Part shown: positions 8,384 through 17,286 of the stretch, one piece after another | Numbering within the stretch: position 1 is the stretch's first letter | Layout of the letters: each line of letters opens with the position of its first letter | NCBI GenBank assembly: GCA_040387035.1 | Contig: JAZKEN010000032.1 | Coordinates: 1 to 64,000 of the forward strand | Reading direction: 5' to 3' | Length of the DNA stretch: 64,000 bases | Source of the DNA: Methylotenera_A sp040387035 | GTDB taxonomy: Bacteria; Pseudomonadota; Gammaproteobacteria; Burkholderiales; Methylophilaceae | Translations under genes and position numbers: made by a program | Notes under the pieces: generated by a model | Databases searched by the model: none | Seen by the model: the letters and a program-made list of their open reading frames with translations, nothing else | Told to the model about the DNA's origin: nothing

Positions 8384-9804
8384 TTGTCTTTTTGTTGTCG
8401 TTTTTCTTTTAATGATGCTTCGCGGTGACTTTTTCTATCATCCACTTTTTCTACCAGGCTTGAAACACCCCAATCAAGGGATTCATCTTGCACATACCGC
8501 TTTTTGAGTTGCCAGGCAATTTGCGCACGCGCAAGCTCCACACCCAGATAAAACGCATGTGAAGCATCATTTTGCACACCCAGGTTCGGATAAAACGCAA
8601 AAGGATCCACGTCTTGCAACAAGCCATCTCGATTGTACACGTGTACACCCGTTTCACTGACCATAATCCTGAAACTGGGGTCTTTAATCTGGGCCGCGAT
8701 CTCTGCCACTTCGGTGGCGTTATACGGAAATGGCTTTCTGTCATGCAGACCTAGCAAGCCATTGCTGTAGCCTCTTGGTAACCTGTCATCCAATTTGGCA
8801 CGATACATCACGCGCCGCGCATTATCGGCTTCTGCAATCGCATTCACCGCATGCGGGCTTACTGAGGTAGCCAGCACTGCCTGGATATTCAATTCACTGA
8901 TCAGGCCAAACAGGACCGCATTAATGCCGGTGGTATCGGCATCTGTTAGCTCTGTCACATTACCAATACCCATCATCATTTGAATCTGCGGATACTTTTT
9001 GCGCAGCTTGTGGTAGCGCACGATAGAATCGGCTAGCCCAAAGTGGATCGGGTCCAAAATCGCATCGGCAATAAACGGCTTATTGCGTTTTAAGCAGTGT
9101 TCAATGGCGCGGTAAAGTGACGGCATATTGCCCGGTTTTGCAGGGATTAAAATCGGTGTGGCGGCCACTTCATCTGCAATCCATAGCGTTTTTTCGGTGA
9201 GGCTTAATAAGTAATCTGCGCCCGATTGCCCGGCTAGCAGCAAATCATCGGCGCGCATGGAATCGACGCTTACCTTTAAACCCAGCGCTTTCAATGCTTG
9301 AATAGAGTCCTTTAGATGCGCAAAAGACTTGCCAGGCAAACAGCCCAAATCAATCACATCAGCGCCCTGGGCTTGAAAACGTAAGGCTTTTTCTACAATG
9401 GCATCAATACTTAAATCCGGCGCATCCACGATCTCGGCAAATATTTGTACGGAATACTGGCTTAAATCGGGAGCAATGCCATTTTGGCCAAAATACTGCG
9501 GCAGGTCTTTTAAATCTTTAGGACCACGCTCTACCGGAATGCCATATTGGCGGTGTAATTGGCTTAAATCACCCTGGCAAAGCCCTGGCAAAATCATTTT
9601 ATTGGCATCACCCGTATTTTTTAATCGGCGCGCGATGAGATCCGGGGTCATCAAAGCCGCCACAGACACGCCTATTTGCTCTACGCGGTATTTAAATTGC
9701 GGAGGTTTAGGGTTTTTATCCGATGGGGTCTGAATATCTTGCAACACCTTATGCAGACTTTTTTCAGCCAATTTACCGGTTACAAATAATAGCTTTTCAG
9801 CCAT
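8380..9804 (-). CDS. DUF6513 dihydropteroate synthase-like protein
   Basis: This 474-residue protein has a pterin-binding TIM-barrel resembling dihydropteroate synthase, with an extra N-terminal part. The DHPS-like features are ADVIDLGCLPGKS (near 150-160) and VSVDSMRADDLL (near 178-190). It lacks close similarity to folate DHPS (FolP) and resembles the archaeal and methylotroph DHPS-related proteins linked to methanopterin synthesis. The N-terminus (LLFVTGKLAEKSL) is typical of that group. The gene starts 3 bases after dmrB stops and overlaps DUF447 by four bases. The likely role, inferred from context, is joining the pterin to the arylamine moiety or another methanopterin step. No direct evidence is visible. 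Confidence 0.82.
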   Translation of the reverse strand: MAEKLLFVTGKLAEKSLHKVLQDIQTPSDKNPKPPQFKYRVEQIGVSVAALMTPDLIARRLKNTGDANKMILPGLCQGDLSQLHRQYGIPVERGPKDLKDLPQYFGQNGIAPDLSQYSVQIFAEIVDAPDLSIDAIVEKALRFQAQGADVIDLGCLPGKSFAHLKDSIQALKALGLKVSVDSMRADDLLLAGQSGADYLLSLTEKTLWIADEVAATPILIPAKPGNMPSLYRAIEHCLKRNKPFIADAILDPIHFGLADSIVRYHKLRKKYPQIQMMMGIGNVTELTDADTTGINAVLFGLISELNIQAVLATSVSPHAVNAIAEADNARRVMYRAKLDDRLPRGYSNGLLGLHDRKPFPYNATEVAEIAAQIKDPSFRIMVSETGVHVYNRDGLLQDVDPFAFYPNLGVQNDASHAFYLGVELARAQIAWQLKKRYVQDESLDWGVSSLVEKVDDRKSHREASLKEKRQQKDK

Positions 9805-9806
9805 GG

Positions 9807-10385
9807 TTATTGTGGCTCTTGATGATGGTGGCCTGCAAAGCGCACATTGACTGCCTGTTGCAGGCCCTCAATACTTTCAACAATCTGTGTATGCTCAAAA
9901 GCAGCCAATTTTTGCACATTCTCCAAATCGATTTTGCGTGGAAACACTTGCACAATATTATCACGCGGCGCTTCCGATTCTAAAAATGAAGCACCCGGCG
10001 CGGGCACCGTGTCGCAAGCGAAAATAACACTGGGCACGCGCGTCTTGCCCGCTTGTGCGTATAGATTAGTAATCAAGGAGTCTGAAAATCCGTAGGCCAT
10101 TTTAGCAACGGTATTGGATGTTGCGGGGGCGATAACAAGCGTGTGATATTTACCTTGGTAAAACAATTCTACCGGTACGCTACTGGCCGTTTTATCCTGA
10201 TAAACCTTATGGCCAGTTGCGTCTAGCTGCGCCTGAAAACCATATTGGCGGATGATTTCTGCCGCGGCTTTGCTTAAAAAAACATCAACGTTCTCAATGG
10301 TCTGCAGATAATCAAGGCATTCGCGTAAGTAATGCCCAGAACCGGTGATTGCCCACGCTAATCGCTGTTTTTGTGGTGTTGACAT
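9807..10385 (-). CDS. dmrB: Flavoprotein, probable dihydromethanopterin reductase DmrB
   Basis: This 192-residue FMN protein belongs to the archaeoflavoprotein/DmrB group, which reduces dihydromethanopterin to H4MPT in the last step of cofactor synthesis. It starts with AWAITGSGHYLRECL, a phosphate-binding pattern of flavoproteins, and has the conserved VIAPATSNTVAKMAYGFSD stretch near residues 83-102 and an IFACDTVPAPG segment. It leads the block DmrB, DUF6513, DUF447, MfnB on one strand. DmrB of Burkholderia is the characterised bacterial relative. A different flavin reductase role is possible, but the location makes DmrB the best reading. Confidence 0.82.
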   Translation of the reverse strand: MSTPQKQRLAWAITGSGHYLRECLDYLQTIENVDVFLSKAAAEIIRQYGFQAQLDATGHKVYQDKTASSVPVELFYQGKYHTLVIAPATSNTVAKMAYGFSDSLITNLYAQAGKTRVPSVIFACDTVPAPGASFLESEAPRDNIVQVFPRKIDLENVQKLAAFEHTQIVESIEGLQQAVNVRFAGHHHQEPQ

Positions 10386-10559
10386 GTAAACCTTTACAGC
10401 ACAATAAAATGCAAGATACTAGCTTAGGCCTGATTTAAAAAGGATGGGCACAAATAAAAATTTGAGCGCAGCATACAAATAGTACATTCGGTTTTAACCA
10501 TATTTAGAAGCACGAATATTTTTTATGCAGCAATAAAGCATAGCGACAGAGTTTGCGTT

Positions 10560-11897
10560 TTATGCGAATGGATGCTCAATAATAATCGTCTCATCGCGCT
10601 CTGGGCCCGTAGAAACAATCGCGATCGGCACACCGCATAGCGCTTCCAGGCGTTTAAGGTAATGCTGCGCGTTTTTAGGCAAGCCATCCCATGTTTTAAC
10701 GCCAAAGGTATTCCCTGTCCAACCTGCAACCGTTTCATAGATGGGTTTGCAACGCGCGACATCGTCGGCGCCCACTGGCAACATATCCACTACTTTGCCG
10801 TCCAGTTCATAGCCGGTACAGATATCCAGGCTTTCGATACCATCCAACACATCAAGCTTGGTAATGCACAAGCCTGTCAGGCCGTTAATCCTGGCCGAGC
10901 GGCGTAATGCAGCCGCATCAAACCAGCCACAACGGCGTTTGCGTTTGGTAACCGTACCAATTTCCTGGCCTTTGGTAGACATTTGATAGCCCGGGCAATT
11001 TTCTGTTTCAATATCCAACTCACTTGGGAATGGGCCGCCGCCGACTCTGGTTGTGTAAGCTTTGGTAATGCCCAATACATAGTGCAGCATATTGGCGCCT
11101 ACGCCGGTGCCTGCAGAGGCCTGGCCAGCGATACAGTTGCTTGAAGTCACGTAGGGATAAGTACCATGGTCAATATCCAGCAAAGTACCCTGCGCACCCT
11201 CAAACAAAAGGTTTTCGCCTCTGGCGTTTGCCGCATACAGTTCCGCTGAAATATCCGCAATCATAGGTTTTAATGCAATCGCATGTGCCATGCTGGCATC
11301 ATATTGTTGATTGAAATCAACCGCTTTTGAGCCCAGGTAATTGGTTAACACAAAGTTGTGGTAGTCCATCACCTCTTTTAATTTTTCCGCAAAACGCTCC
11401 GGATAGAACAAGTCATAAACTCGCAAGGCACGACGCGCGACTTTATCTTCATAAGTAGGGCCTATGCCCTTGCCGGTTGTGCCGATTTTAATGGCCCGCT
11501 TAGCTTCACGCGCGGTATCCAGCGCCACATGATGACTTAAAATCAAAGGGCAGCCTGGGCTGACTTTCAAGCGGCTTTTTACTTCCAGGCCATCTTTTTC
11601 CAGTGCCGCGATTTCGCTTAGCAAATGCCCGGCATCCAGCACAACGCCATTGCCGATATAACAATTAACGCCTGCGCGCACAATGCCTGATGGTACAAGA
11701 TTCAATTTATACACGCGCTGCGCGTCACCTTGGCCAACAACTAAGGTGTGGCCTGCATTATGGCCGCCCTGAAAGCGCACAACGCCCTGCGCATGGTCGG
11801 TCAGCCAATCAACGATTTTGCCTTTGCCTTCATCGCCCCATTGCGTACCAATAACGACCACGTTTTTAGCAGAGTTTTTTACTGTATTTTGCGCCAT
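10560..11897 (-). CDS. purA: Adenylosuccinate synthetase
   Basis: PurA couples IMP and aspartate with GTP to make adenylosuccinate, the first committed step to AMP. The 445-residue protein has the GTP-binding GTQWGDEGKGK (17-27), the catalytic FQGGHNAGHT (about 42-51), GTTGKGIGPTYEDK, and the C-terminal VSTGPERDETI. An N-terminal extension of about ten residues precedes the usual start, which is common. It is the last gene of the hfq-hflX-hflK-hflC-DUF2065-hisZ-purA set, the usual order in betaproteobacteria. No clear terminator follows; the 174 bases to dmrB hold nothing I recognise. Confidence 0.97.
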   Translation of the reverse strand: MAQNTVKNSAKNVVVIGTQWGDEGKGKIVDWLTDHAQGVVRFQGGHNAGHTLVVGQGDAQRVYKLNLVPSGIVRAGVNCYIGNGVVLDAGHLLSEIAALEKDGLEVKSRLKVSPGCPLILSHHVALDTAREAKRAIKIGTTGKGIGPTYEDKVARRALRVYDLFYPERFAEKLKEVMDYHNFVLTNYLGSKAVDFNQQYDASMAHAIALKPMIADISAELYAANARGENLLFEGAQGTLLDIDHGTYPYVTSSNCIAGQASAGTGVGANMLHYVLGITKAYTTRVGGGPFPSELDIETENCPGYQMSTKGQEIGTVTKRKRRCGWFDAAALRRSARINGLTGLCITKLDVLDGIESLDICTGYELDGKVVDMLPVGADDVARCKPIYETVAGWTGNTFGVKTWDGLPKNAQHYLKRLEALCGVPIAIVSTGPERDETIIIEHPFA

Positions 11898-11953
11898 AGC
11901 TTTTACTTAAGTATTTTCAACTGAAATTATAAATAGGGATATTACAAATAGGA

Positions 11954-13108
11954 TCATAAAGACTGGATTTGCCACTGACCATCAGCATGCGTTAATTGCC
12001 TATCGCAATTGAGTTCAGCCATATCAATGGCCGAGTTTGGCAATGCCTGTATCACGATCTGACCTTGTGCACGCAACGCTTCAATTGCATCCAGCAGGGT
12101 TTTATCACCACTTGCGGGCGCTAAAATCGCCTTTGCTACGGATGCAGGTGCCAACGCCGTCACTGCGCCGCGCAAGTCCAGGCTGAAACCTGTCGCCGGG
12201 CGGGCGCGTCCAAAAACCAGGCCTACTTCGTCATAACGTCCACCTAGTGCGATTGGGCCTGTGTAGCCTTTTGCATAAGCGGCAAACACAATGCCGCTGT
12301 GGTAGTGATAGCCGCGCAGCTCACTTAAATCAAACGAAACGTGCACGTTTAAATCGCTTAATTGCGTTGCTACACTGGACAAATCGACCAAGGCTTTAGT
12401 GATAGCAGGAATGTTGGGTAATTGTTGCGCTGCCTGTTGCAGTACGCCCACATCACCATTTAAATCGGTTAAATCAATCAGCGCCTGTTTAATATTGGCA
12501 TCTAGATTAAGTGCCAGTAAAGCTACACTAGCTTTATCTTTACTCTGCAGAGCGGTATATAAATCCTGCTCTAAATTAGCGGCAATATTCCCCGCTTTTA
12601 CCAAAGCTTCAAAAATAGCAACATGGCTAAAATCGATATGCAGCTCTTTTAAGCCTAGCGTTTGCAAAGCCTTAATCATTAAGCGATGGATTTCAATATC
12701 GCTTTCAATTCCGGCATGGCCGAATAACTCAGCACCTAATTGCAGAGGCTCGCGTGTGCGTGCCAGTCCATCTGGCTTGGTGCGCAGAACTGTCCCTGCG
12801 TAGCAGAGTCGCGACACACCCTGATGATTAAGCATATGCGCATCAATGCGAGCCGCTTGCGGCGTCATATCAGCGCGAATGCCCATCAAACGGCCTGTCA
12901 GCTGATCGACCACTTTAAAAGTCGCCAGGTCCAGGTCATGGCCAGTACCGGTAATCAATGACTCCAGGTATTCCAGGGTAGGCGGAATAACATATTGGTA
13001 GCCATGTACTTTCAACAGGTCCAGCAATTGGCGACGCAATGATTCGATGCGCGCGGCCTCAGCAGGCAACACATCTTCAATATATTCAGGAAGCAACCAA
13101 TTACGCAT
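11954..13108 (-). CDS. hisZ: ATP phosphoribosyltransferase regulatory subunit HisZ
   Basis: HisZ is a catalytically inactive paralogue of histidyl-tRNA synthetase that combines with the short HisG to form the first enzyme of histidine synthesis. The 384-residue protein shows the class II core: LPEYIEDVLPAEAARIESLRR at the start, RADMTPQAARI near motif 2, and a late ALGGRYDEV (about 283-291). It lacks the anticodon-binding domain. It lies between DUF2065 and purA as in other betaproteobacteria. Its presence implies a short-form HisG elsewhere in the genome. Confidence 0.94.
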   Translation of the reverse strand: MRNWLLPEYIEDVLPAEAARIESLRRQLLDLLKVHGYQYVIPPTLEYLESLITGTGHDLDLATFKVVDQLTGRLMGIRADMTPQAARIDAHMLNHQGVSRLCYAGTVLRTKPDGLARTREPLQLGAELFGHAGIESDIEIHRLMIKALQTLGLKELHIDFSHVAIFEALVKAGNIAANLEQDLYTALQSKDKASVALLALNLDANIKQALIDLTDLNGDVGVLQQAAQQLPNIPAITKALVDLSSVATQLSDLNVHVSFDLSELRGYHYHSGIVFAAYAKGYTGPIALGGRYDEVGLVFGRARPATGFSLDLRGAVTALAPASVAKAILAPASGDKTLLDAIEALRAQGQIVIQALPNSAIDMAELNCDRQLTHADGQWQIQSL

Positions 13109-13147
13109 GATTAAGTTTTAATTCGGTGTTAATGAAGCTGTTTTGAG

Positions 13148-13192
13148 AGCGATAAAATCGTTTATTCGACAACAATCTGAGATTTTATCGCT
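13148..13192 (-). other. Perfect 12-base inverted repeat between DUF2065 and hisZ
   Basis: AGCGATAAAATC at 13148-13159 is matched exactly by GATTTTATCGCT at 13181-13192, with 21 bases between. In the mRNA this gives a stable stem-loop about 40 bases upstream of the hisZ start. There is no T-run after either arm, so it is not a standard Rho-independent terminator. It could be an RNA-stability or processing element, or a protein-binding palindrome. Confidence 0.6.
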
Positions 13193-13290
13193 ATTTGCAG
13201 GTTTTGTAGATATTAATTTGTTTTAATCAGTACTAATTGTGGCAAGTGAAGGTGTACTTGGCAGAACATTGCTGGCCTAGACTGACTTAT

Positions 13291-13476
13291 TTATTTGGAC
13301 AGCCAAAACAACAATGCGCCGCCCGCTATGGAAAAAAGGCCTACAAAACGTAGTTGGCCATCTTTGAGCGCCACCATGCGTTTAAATGTTTCGCGCCAAG
13401 CCTGTGGCGCGATTAAAGGCAATATGCCCTCCAGTACCAACATCAAAGCGAGTGCCGTAATTAAAGTATTATTCAT
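13291..13476 (-). CDS. DUF2065 family small membrane protein
   Basis: This 61-residue protein has two predicted membrane segments (about 4-22 and 42-59) separated by a basic stretch with PQAWRETFKRM, the hallmark of DUF2065. Homologues (YjeT in E. coli) lie beside hflC in many proteobacteria, as here, where it follows hflC by about 30 bases. Function is unknown. The position suggests a link with the HflKC complex or membrane quality control. Confidence 0.9.
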   Translation of the reverse strand: MNNTLITALALMLVLEGILPLIAPQAWRETFKRMVALKDGQLRFVGLFSIAGGALLFWLSK

Positions 13477-13507
13477 CTATTTAACAATAATTACCGGCTA
13501 TTAGCAT

Positions 13508-14380
13508 TTACCTACCGCCAGCACTGCGCATGTATTTAAAGAAATCCGATTTTGGGTCTAGCACCATCACGTCCGATTTGCTTTTGAAGCTGTTTTTGTA
13601 GGCTTCCTGGCTGCGATAGAACGCATAGAATTCCGGGTTTTTGCTATAAGCGCTGGAGTAGATCTCAGCCGCTTTTGCATCGCCCTCACCCTTCATTTTT
13701 TGTGCATTACCAAATGCTTCTGCAATAATCACTTCACGTTGCTTGTCTGCATCGGCACGTATTTTTTCTGACGCAGCCGCACCTTCCGAGCGCAACTGGT
13801 TAGCGATACGTCTACGCTCTGCAATCATCCTGTCGTAAACCGATTTACTGATATCTTCAGAATAATCCACACGTTTTAAACGCACATCCACCACTTGGAT
13901 GCCGATTTGGCGTGCTTCTTTGTCGGCACGTGCGCGCATATTATCCATAATGGCGCGGCGCTCACCTGAAATCACATCGTGCACAGTACGTTTACCAAAC
14001 TCATCACGCAAGCCGGCATTGACTACTTGAGCAAGACGATCTTCTGCCGCATTTTCGCCACCTTCTTTAACTGAAACATAGTATTTGGATGGGTCGATAA
14101 TGCGCCATTTAACAAACGAATCGACCGTCATGGTCTTGTTTTCGCTGGTAATAATTTCAGCTGGCTGCTCGTAATCCAGCGTCACAATGCGCTTATCAAA
14201 GTATTTCAAATCGTCCAGCAAAGGTACTTTGAAAAACAATCCAGGCTCTTTATGCACCGCCACGATTTCACCCAGTCTAAATACCAGTGCGTACTCACGC
14301 TGGTCAACCGTAAAGAAAGACATGGTTAAAATCACCAGTAACACAAACAAGCCGACTAGATAACTACCTATATTTTTCAT
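13508..14380 (-). CDS. hflC: Modulator of FtsH protease HflC
   Basis: HflC is a SPFH/prohibitin-family membrane protein that forms a large cage with HflK around FtsH and limits degradation of membrane proteins. The 290-residue protein has one N-terminal membrane segment (about 5-24), then the SPFH domain beginning VDQREYALVFRLGEI, and a long charged coiled coil (about 180-250) with AERRRIANQLRSEG. Size and architecture are normal. It follows hflK by 53 bases in the hfq operon. Confidence 0.96.
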   Translation of the reverse strand: MKNIGSYLVGLFVLLVILTMSFFTVDQREYALVFRLGEIVAVHKEPGLFFKVPLLDDLKYFDKRIVTLDYEQPAEIITSENKTMTVDSFVKWRIIDPSKYYVSVKEGGENAAEDRLAQVVNAGLRDEFGKRTVHDVISGERRAIMDNMRARADKEARQIGIQVVDVRLKRVDYSEDISKSVYDRMIAERRRIANQLRSEGAAASEKIRADADKQREVIIAEAFGNAQKMKGEGDAKAAEIYSSAYSKNPEFYAFYRSQEAYKNSFKSKSDVMVLDPKSDFFKYMRSAGGR

Positions 14381-14433
14381 TTCAATTCTCTTATAAATTC
14401 TGTAAAAATAACGATATGGTGACTTGAATCAAT

Positions 14434-15597
14434 TTATCGACTATCTCTATCACGGCTACGCATCAATTCACGCGCCGTATCGGCTTCTGTATCCGATTGC
14501 TTGATGGTGGCTGGCACAGTCGCAGTTGGCGAAGCACTTGGCCCGGCCGCCCCTACCGCCATCAATTTATCCAAAGGCAAATACAGCAGGCTGTTACCAC
14601 CTTGCTGGTCAACAATCACCTTGCTGGTGCTAGACATGATTTGTTCCTGCGCATCTAAATACAGGCGCTGGCGGGTGACTTCTGGTGCTTTGGTGTACTG
14701 GGCTAGAATCTGCTCAAAGCGGCTGGCATTACCTCTTGCCTCGTTTTCCACTTTAAGTTTGTACCCAGAGGCTTCTGCTGCCAGGCGCGAAGCATTGCCT
14801 CGCGCTTTAGGAATCACATCGTTTGCGTACGCTTGTCCTTCGTTGATTTGGCGCTGGTAATCCTGATTGGCACGGTTGACATCGTCAAACGCCTCTTTCA
14901 CCTGCTCAGGCGCTGCGCCTTTTTGACGCGACACGCTGGTGATTAATACGCCGGTTTTGTAACTGTCCAGAATCGCCTGCATACGCTCCGAGGTATCTGG
15001 CAATCCTTTTTGCAATAAGTCGTCAAGCTTGCTTTTACCTACAATTTCCCTGATCGCGGTTTCAGCCGCAGACATCACCGATTCATCAGTGGAGCGGTTA
15101 TTAAACAGATAATCTTTTGCGTTCTTGAGTTTGTATTGCACGGCCACTTGCATATCGATGATGTTTTCATCTTCGGTTAGCATCAGCGCTTCTTTGGGCT
15201 GCCTTGTTTTGCCGCCTGCACCGTCACCACTGCTTCTGTAGCCCACTTCCAGGCGGCGCACTTGCTCCATATTCACCACTTCGGCCGATTCAATCGGGTA
15301 TGGCCAATGCCATCTTGGGCCTGGCTCGGTGGTTTCAATGTATTTACCAAAACGTTGCACAACGCCCAGCGAGCCTTGATCAACGATATAGAAACCTGTT
15401 GCCAACCAGATAGCGGCAATCACCGCTAAAATGGGCAAAACAGGCACATCAAACTCTTTATTGCCGGATGGCTGGCCGTTATTGCCACCTTTTTTACCAA
15501 AAAGGTTATTAATCTTTTGGTTTAAATCACTCAGTATCTGATCTAAATCAGGTGGACCTTCATTGTTACGTTGGCCAAAACCAGGAAACTTAATCAT
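14434..15597 (-). CDS. hflK: Modulator of FtsH protease HflK
   Basis: HflK is the partner of HflC in the periplasm-facing cage around FtsH. The 387-residue protein opens with a Gly/Asn/Pro-rich cytoplasmic tail (PGFGQRNNEGPPDLDQ), has one membrane helix (about 50-70, followed by YIVDQGSLGVVQRFGK), a SPFH domain, and a helical region with NEGQAYANDVIPKARGNASR. The Ser/Thr/Pro-rich C-terminus is typical. The operon context confirms the call. Confidence 0.96.
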   Translation of the reverse strand: MIKFPGFGQRNNEGPPDLDQILSDLNQKINNLFGKKGGNNGQPSGNKEFDVPVLPILAVIAAIWLATGFYIVDQGSLGVVQRFGKYIETTEPGPRWHWPYPIESAEVVNMEQVRRLEVGYRSSGDGAGGKTRQPKEALMLTEDENIIDMQVAVQYKLKNAKDYLFNNRSTDESVMSAAETAIREIVGKSKLDDLLQKGLPDTSERMQAILDSYKTGVLITSVSRQKGAAPEQVKEAFDDVNRANQDYQRQINEGQAYANDVIPKARGNASRLAAEASGYKLKVENEARGNASRFEQILAQYTKAPEVTRQRLYLDAQEQIMSSTSKVIVDQQGGNSLLYLPLDKLMAVGAAGPSASPTATVPATIKQSDTEADTARELMRSRDRDSR

Positions 15598-15668
15598 GTA
15601 TTGCTCCGCACATTTTTACAAACAAAAATTACTCTTATTATTGAGGAAACCAGACCTTAACCACAGGT

Positions 15669-16859
15669 TTAAACATAAGCGCTTTCTTCAGTGCTTTGCT
15701 TTCTTAAAAGCTGTTGATGTTCCGTTAAAGCCAATTTCAGGTAGTCGATGCCAAGGCCGGTAGCCGCGGAAACACTTACTTTTGAAATGTTACCATATTC
15801 ATCACGAATCAAGCCGGCTGACATATCCAGCTTATCAATCTGGTTTAGAACCAGGATTTGCGGCACTTTGGAGGCACCGATTTCCTGTAATACCAGGTTC
15901 ACCTGAGCGATCTGCGCATCACGATTGGTGCTGGCAACATCGACCACATGCAGCAATAAATCCGCTTGCGATGCTTCTTCCAGTGTTGCGCCAAACGCTT
16001 CGATTAAAGTGGTGGGCAAATGCTTGATAAACCCCACCGTATCTGAAACCACTACCGAGCCGCCGCCAGAGTGGTAATCTTCACCCAAATACATCTTGCG
16101 CGAGGTAGTATCCAGCGTTGCAAAAAGCTGGTCAGCCGCGTAAACACCGGATTGCGTTAAGCGGTTAAATAAAGTGGATTTGCCGGCGTTGGTGTAACCA
16201 ACCAGTGACACGGTCATTTGATTAGAACGCTTGCGCGCACGTCGTTGCATATTGCGTTGTGATTTTAATTTCTCTAACTTTTCGCGCAATTGCTTGACGC
16301 GCACACGCAGCATACGCCGGTCAAGCTCTAACTGCGTTTCGCCTGGGCCGCCACGCACCCCGATACCACCCTTTTGACGCTCCAAGTGGGTCCAGCCGCG
16401 TACTAGCCTAGTGGATAAATGCTCTAGCTGTGCCAGTTCAACTTGTAATTTACCTTCATGGGTTTGCGCACGTTGCGCAAAGATATCCAGGATCAGGCCG
16501 GTTCTATCCAACACCTTGGCTTGCAAAAAGCGTTCTAGATTGCGTTGCTGCGATGGGCTTAAATCGTGATTAAAGGCGACCAGGTTAGTTTCGCTGGCTT
16601 CCAGCATGACTTTCAGTTCGTCGGCTTTGCCGCTACCAATAAATAATTTCGCGTCCGGCGTGCTGCGTTTGCCTTCTACGGTGCCACGCACTTGCATGCC
16701 CGCCGAAATAACCAGTTGCCGCAACTCGTTCAGGCTTTCAGAATAATCAGGCTCGCCAAAATCGACGCTCACTAACACAACCGCACCGTTTGATGAGGTT
16801 GTGAGTGTAGAAGGGTTTGCTAGGGTGTTTTCGCCGTAACCGGAGGGTCTAATGGACAA
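15669..16859 (-). CDS. hflX: Ribosome-associated GTPase HflX
   Basis: HflX binds 50S subunits and splits stalled 70S ribosomes, especially under heat stress. The 396-residue protein has the HflX-specific GGIGVRGGPGETQLE (164-178), a coiled coil, and then the GTPase domain: G1 GYTNAGKST (221-229), DTVGFI switch II (273-278) and NQID for guanine specificity. The start is a TTG just after the hfq stop; no in-frame ATG fits better. The order hfq-hflX-hflK-hflC is conserved. It also resembles the GTPases named YnbA/PhoH-linked, but the motif set is HflX. Confidence 0.95.
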   Translation of the reverse strand: MSIRPSGYGENTLANPSTLTTSSNGAVVLVSVDFGEPDYSESLNELRQLVISAGMQVRGTVEGKRSTPDAKLFIGSGKADELKVMLEASETNLVAFNHDLSPSQQRNLERFLQAKVLDRTGLILDIFAQRAQTHEGKLQVELAQLEHLSTRLVRGWTHLERQKGGIGVRGGPGETQLELDRRMLRVRVKQLREKLEKLKSQRNMQRRARKRSNQMTVSLVGYTNAGKSTLFNRLTQSGVYAADQLFATLDTTSRKMYLGEDYHSGGGSVVVSDTVGFIKHLPTTLIEAFGATLEEASQADLLLHVVDVASTNRDAQIAQVNLVLQEIGASKVPQILVLNQIDKLDMSAGLIRDEYGNISKVSVSAATGLGIDYLKLALTEHQQLLRKQSTEESAYV

Positions 16860-16862
16860 GTT

Positions 16863-17102
16863 TTATTCTTCTATATGTTCTGGTAAAGTCATACTGACTG
16901 CGCGAGCCGGCACAATCGTAGAAATAGCATGCTTGTAAACCATTTGTGTGACTGTATTTTTTAGCAGGATAACGTATTGGTCAAAAGAATCGACTTGACC
17001 TTGTAATTTAATACCGTTGACCAGGTAAATTGAAACCTGTACATGCTCTTTTCTAAGTGCATTTAAGAATGGATCCTGCAGCATTTGTCCTTTGTTATTC
17101 AT
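16863..17102 (-). CDS. hfq: RNA chaperone Hfq
   Basis: Hfq is a hexameric Sm-like protein that pairs small RNAs with mRNAs. The 79-residue product has the Sm1 motif (QDPFLNALRKEHVQVSIYL with the Q and F of the proximal face, then GQVDSFDQYVILLKN) and the Sm2 motif YKHAISTIVPAR. The C-terminal tail is short, as is common in betaproteobacteria. It is the first gene of the hfq-hflX-hflK-hflC-DUF2065-hisZ-purA set and probably has a promoter in the 184-base gap after gltX. A good AAGGAG Shine-Dalgarno precedes the ATG. Confidence 0.98.
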   Translation of the reverse strand: MNNKGQMLQDPFLNALRKEHVQVSIYLVNGIKLQGQVDSFDQYVILLKNTVTQMVYKHAISTIVPARAVSMTLPEHIEE

Positions 17103-17286
17103 GTTTTGCTCCTTGTAGTTTTATAAAATTGGAGTAGCTTAATAAAAAAGCTATAACTGCCAGCTATATGATTATCATTGCGCCTTTTTGTTCGCATTTC
17201 AATAGCAGTTTTAGATATTTTTACGATAACGCCTTGTTATCTTCAATTAAAAATGACTTTGTAGCGATATCATCAGCTCAAATCGC

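Noticed and set aside
17223..17240. GATAAC/GTTATC hairpin after gltX as a terminator
   Set aside because: The stem is only six bases and is followed by mixed sequence, not a T-run, on the transcribed strand.
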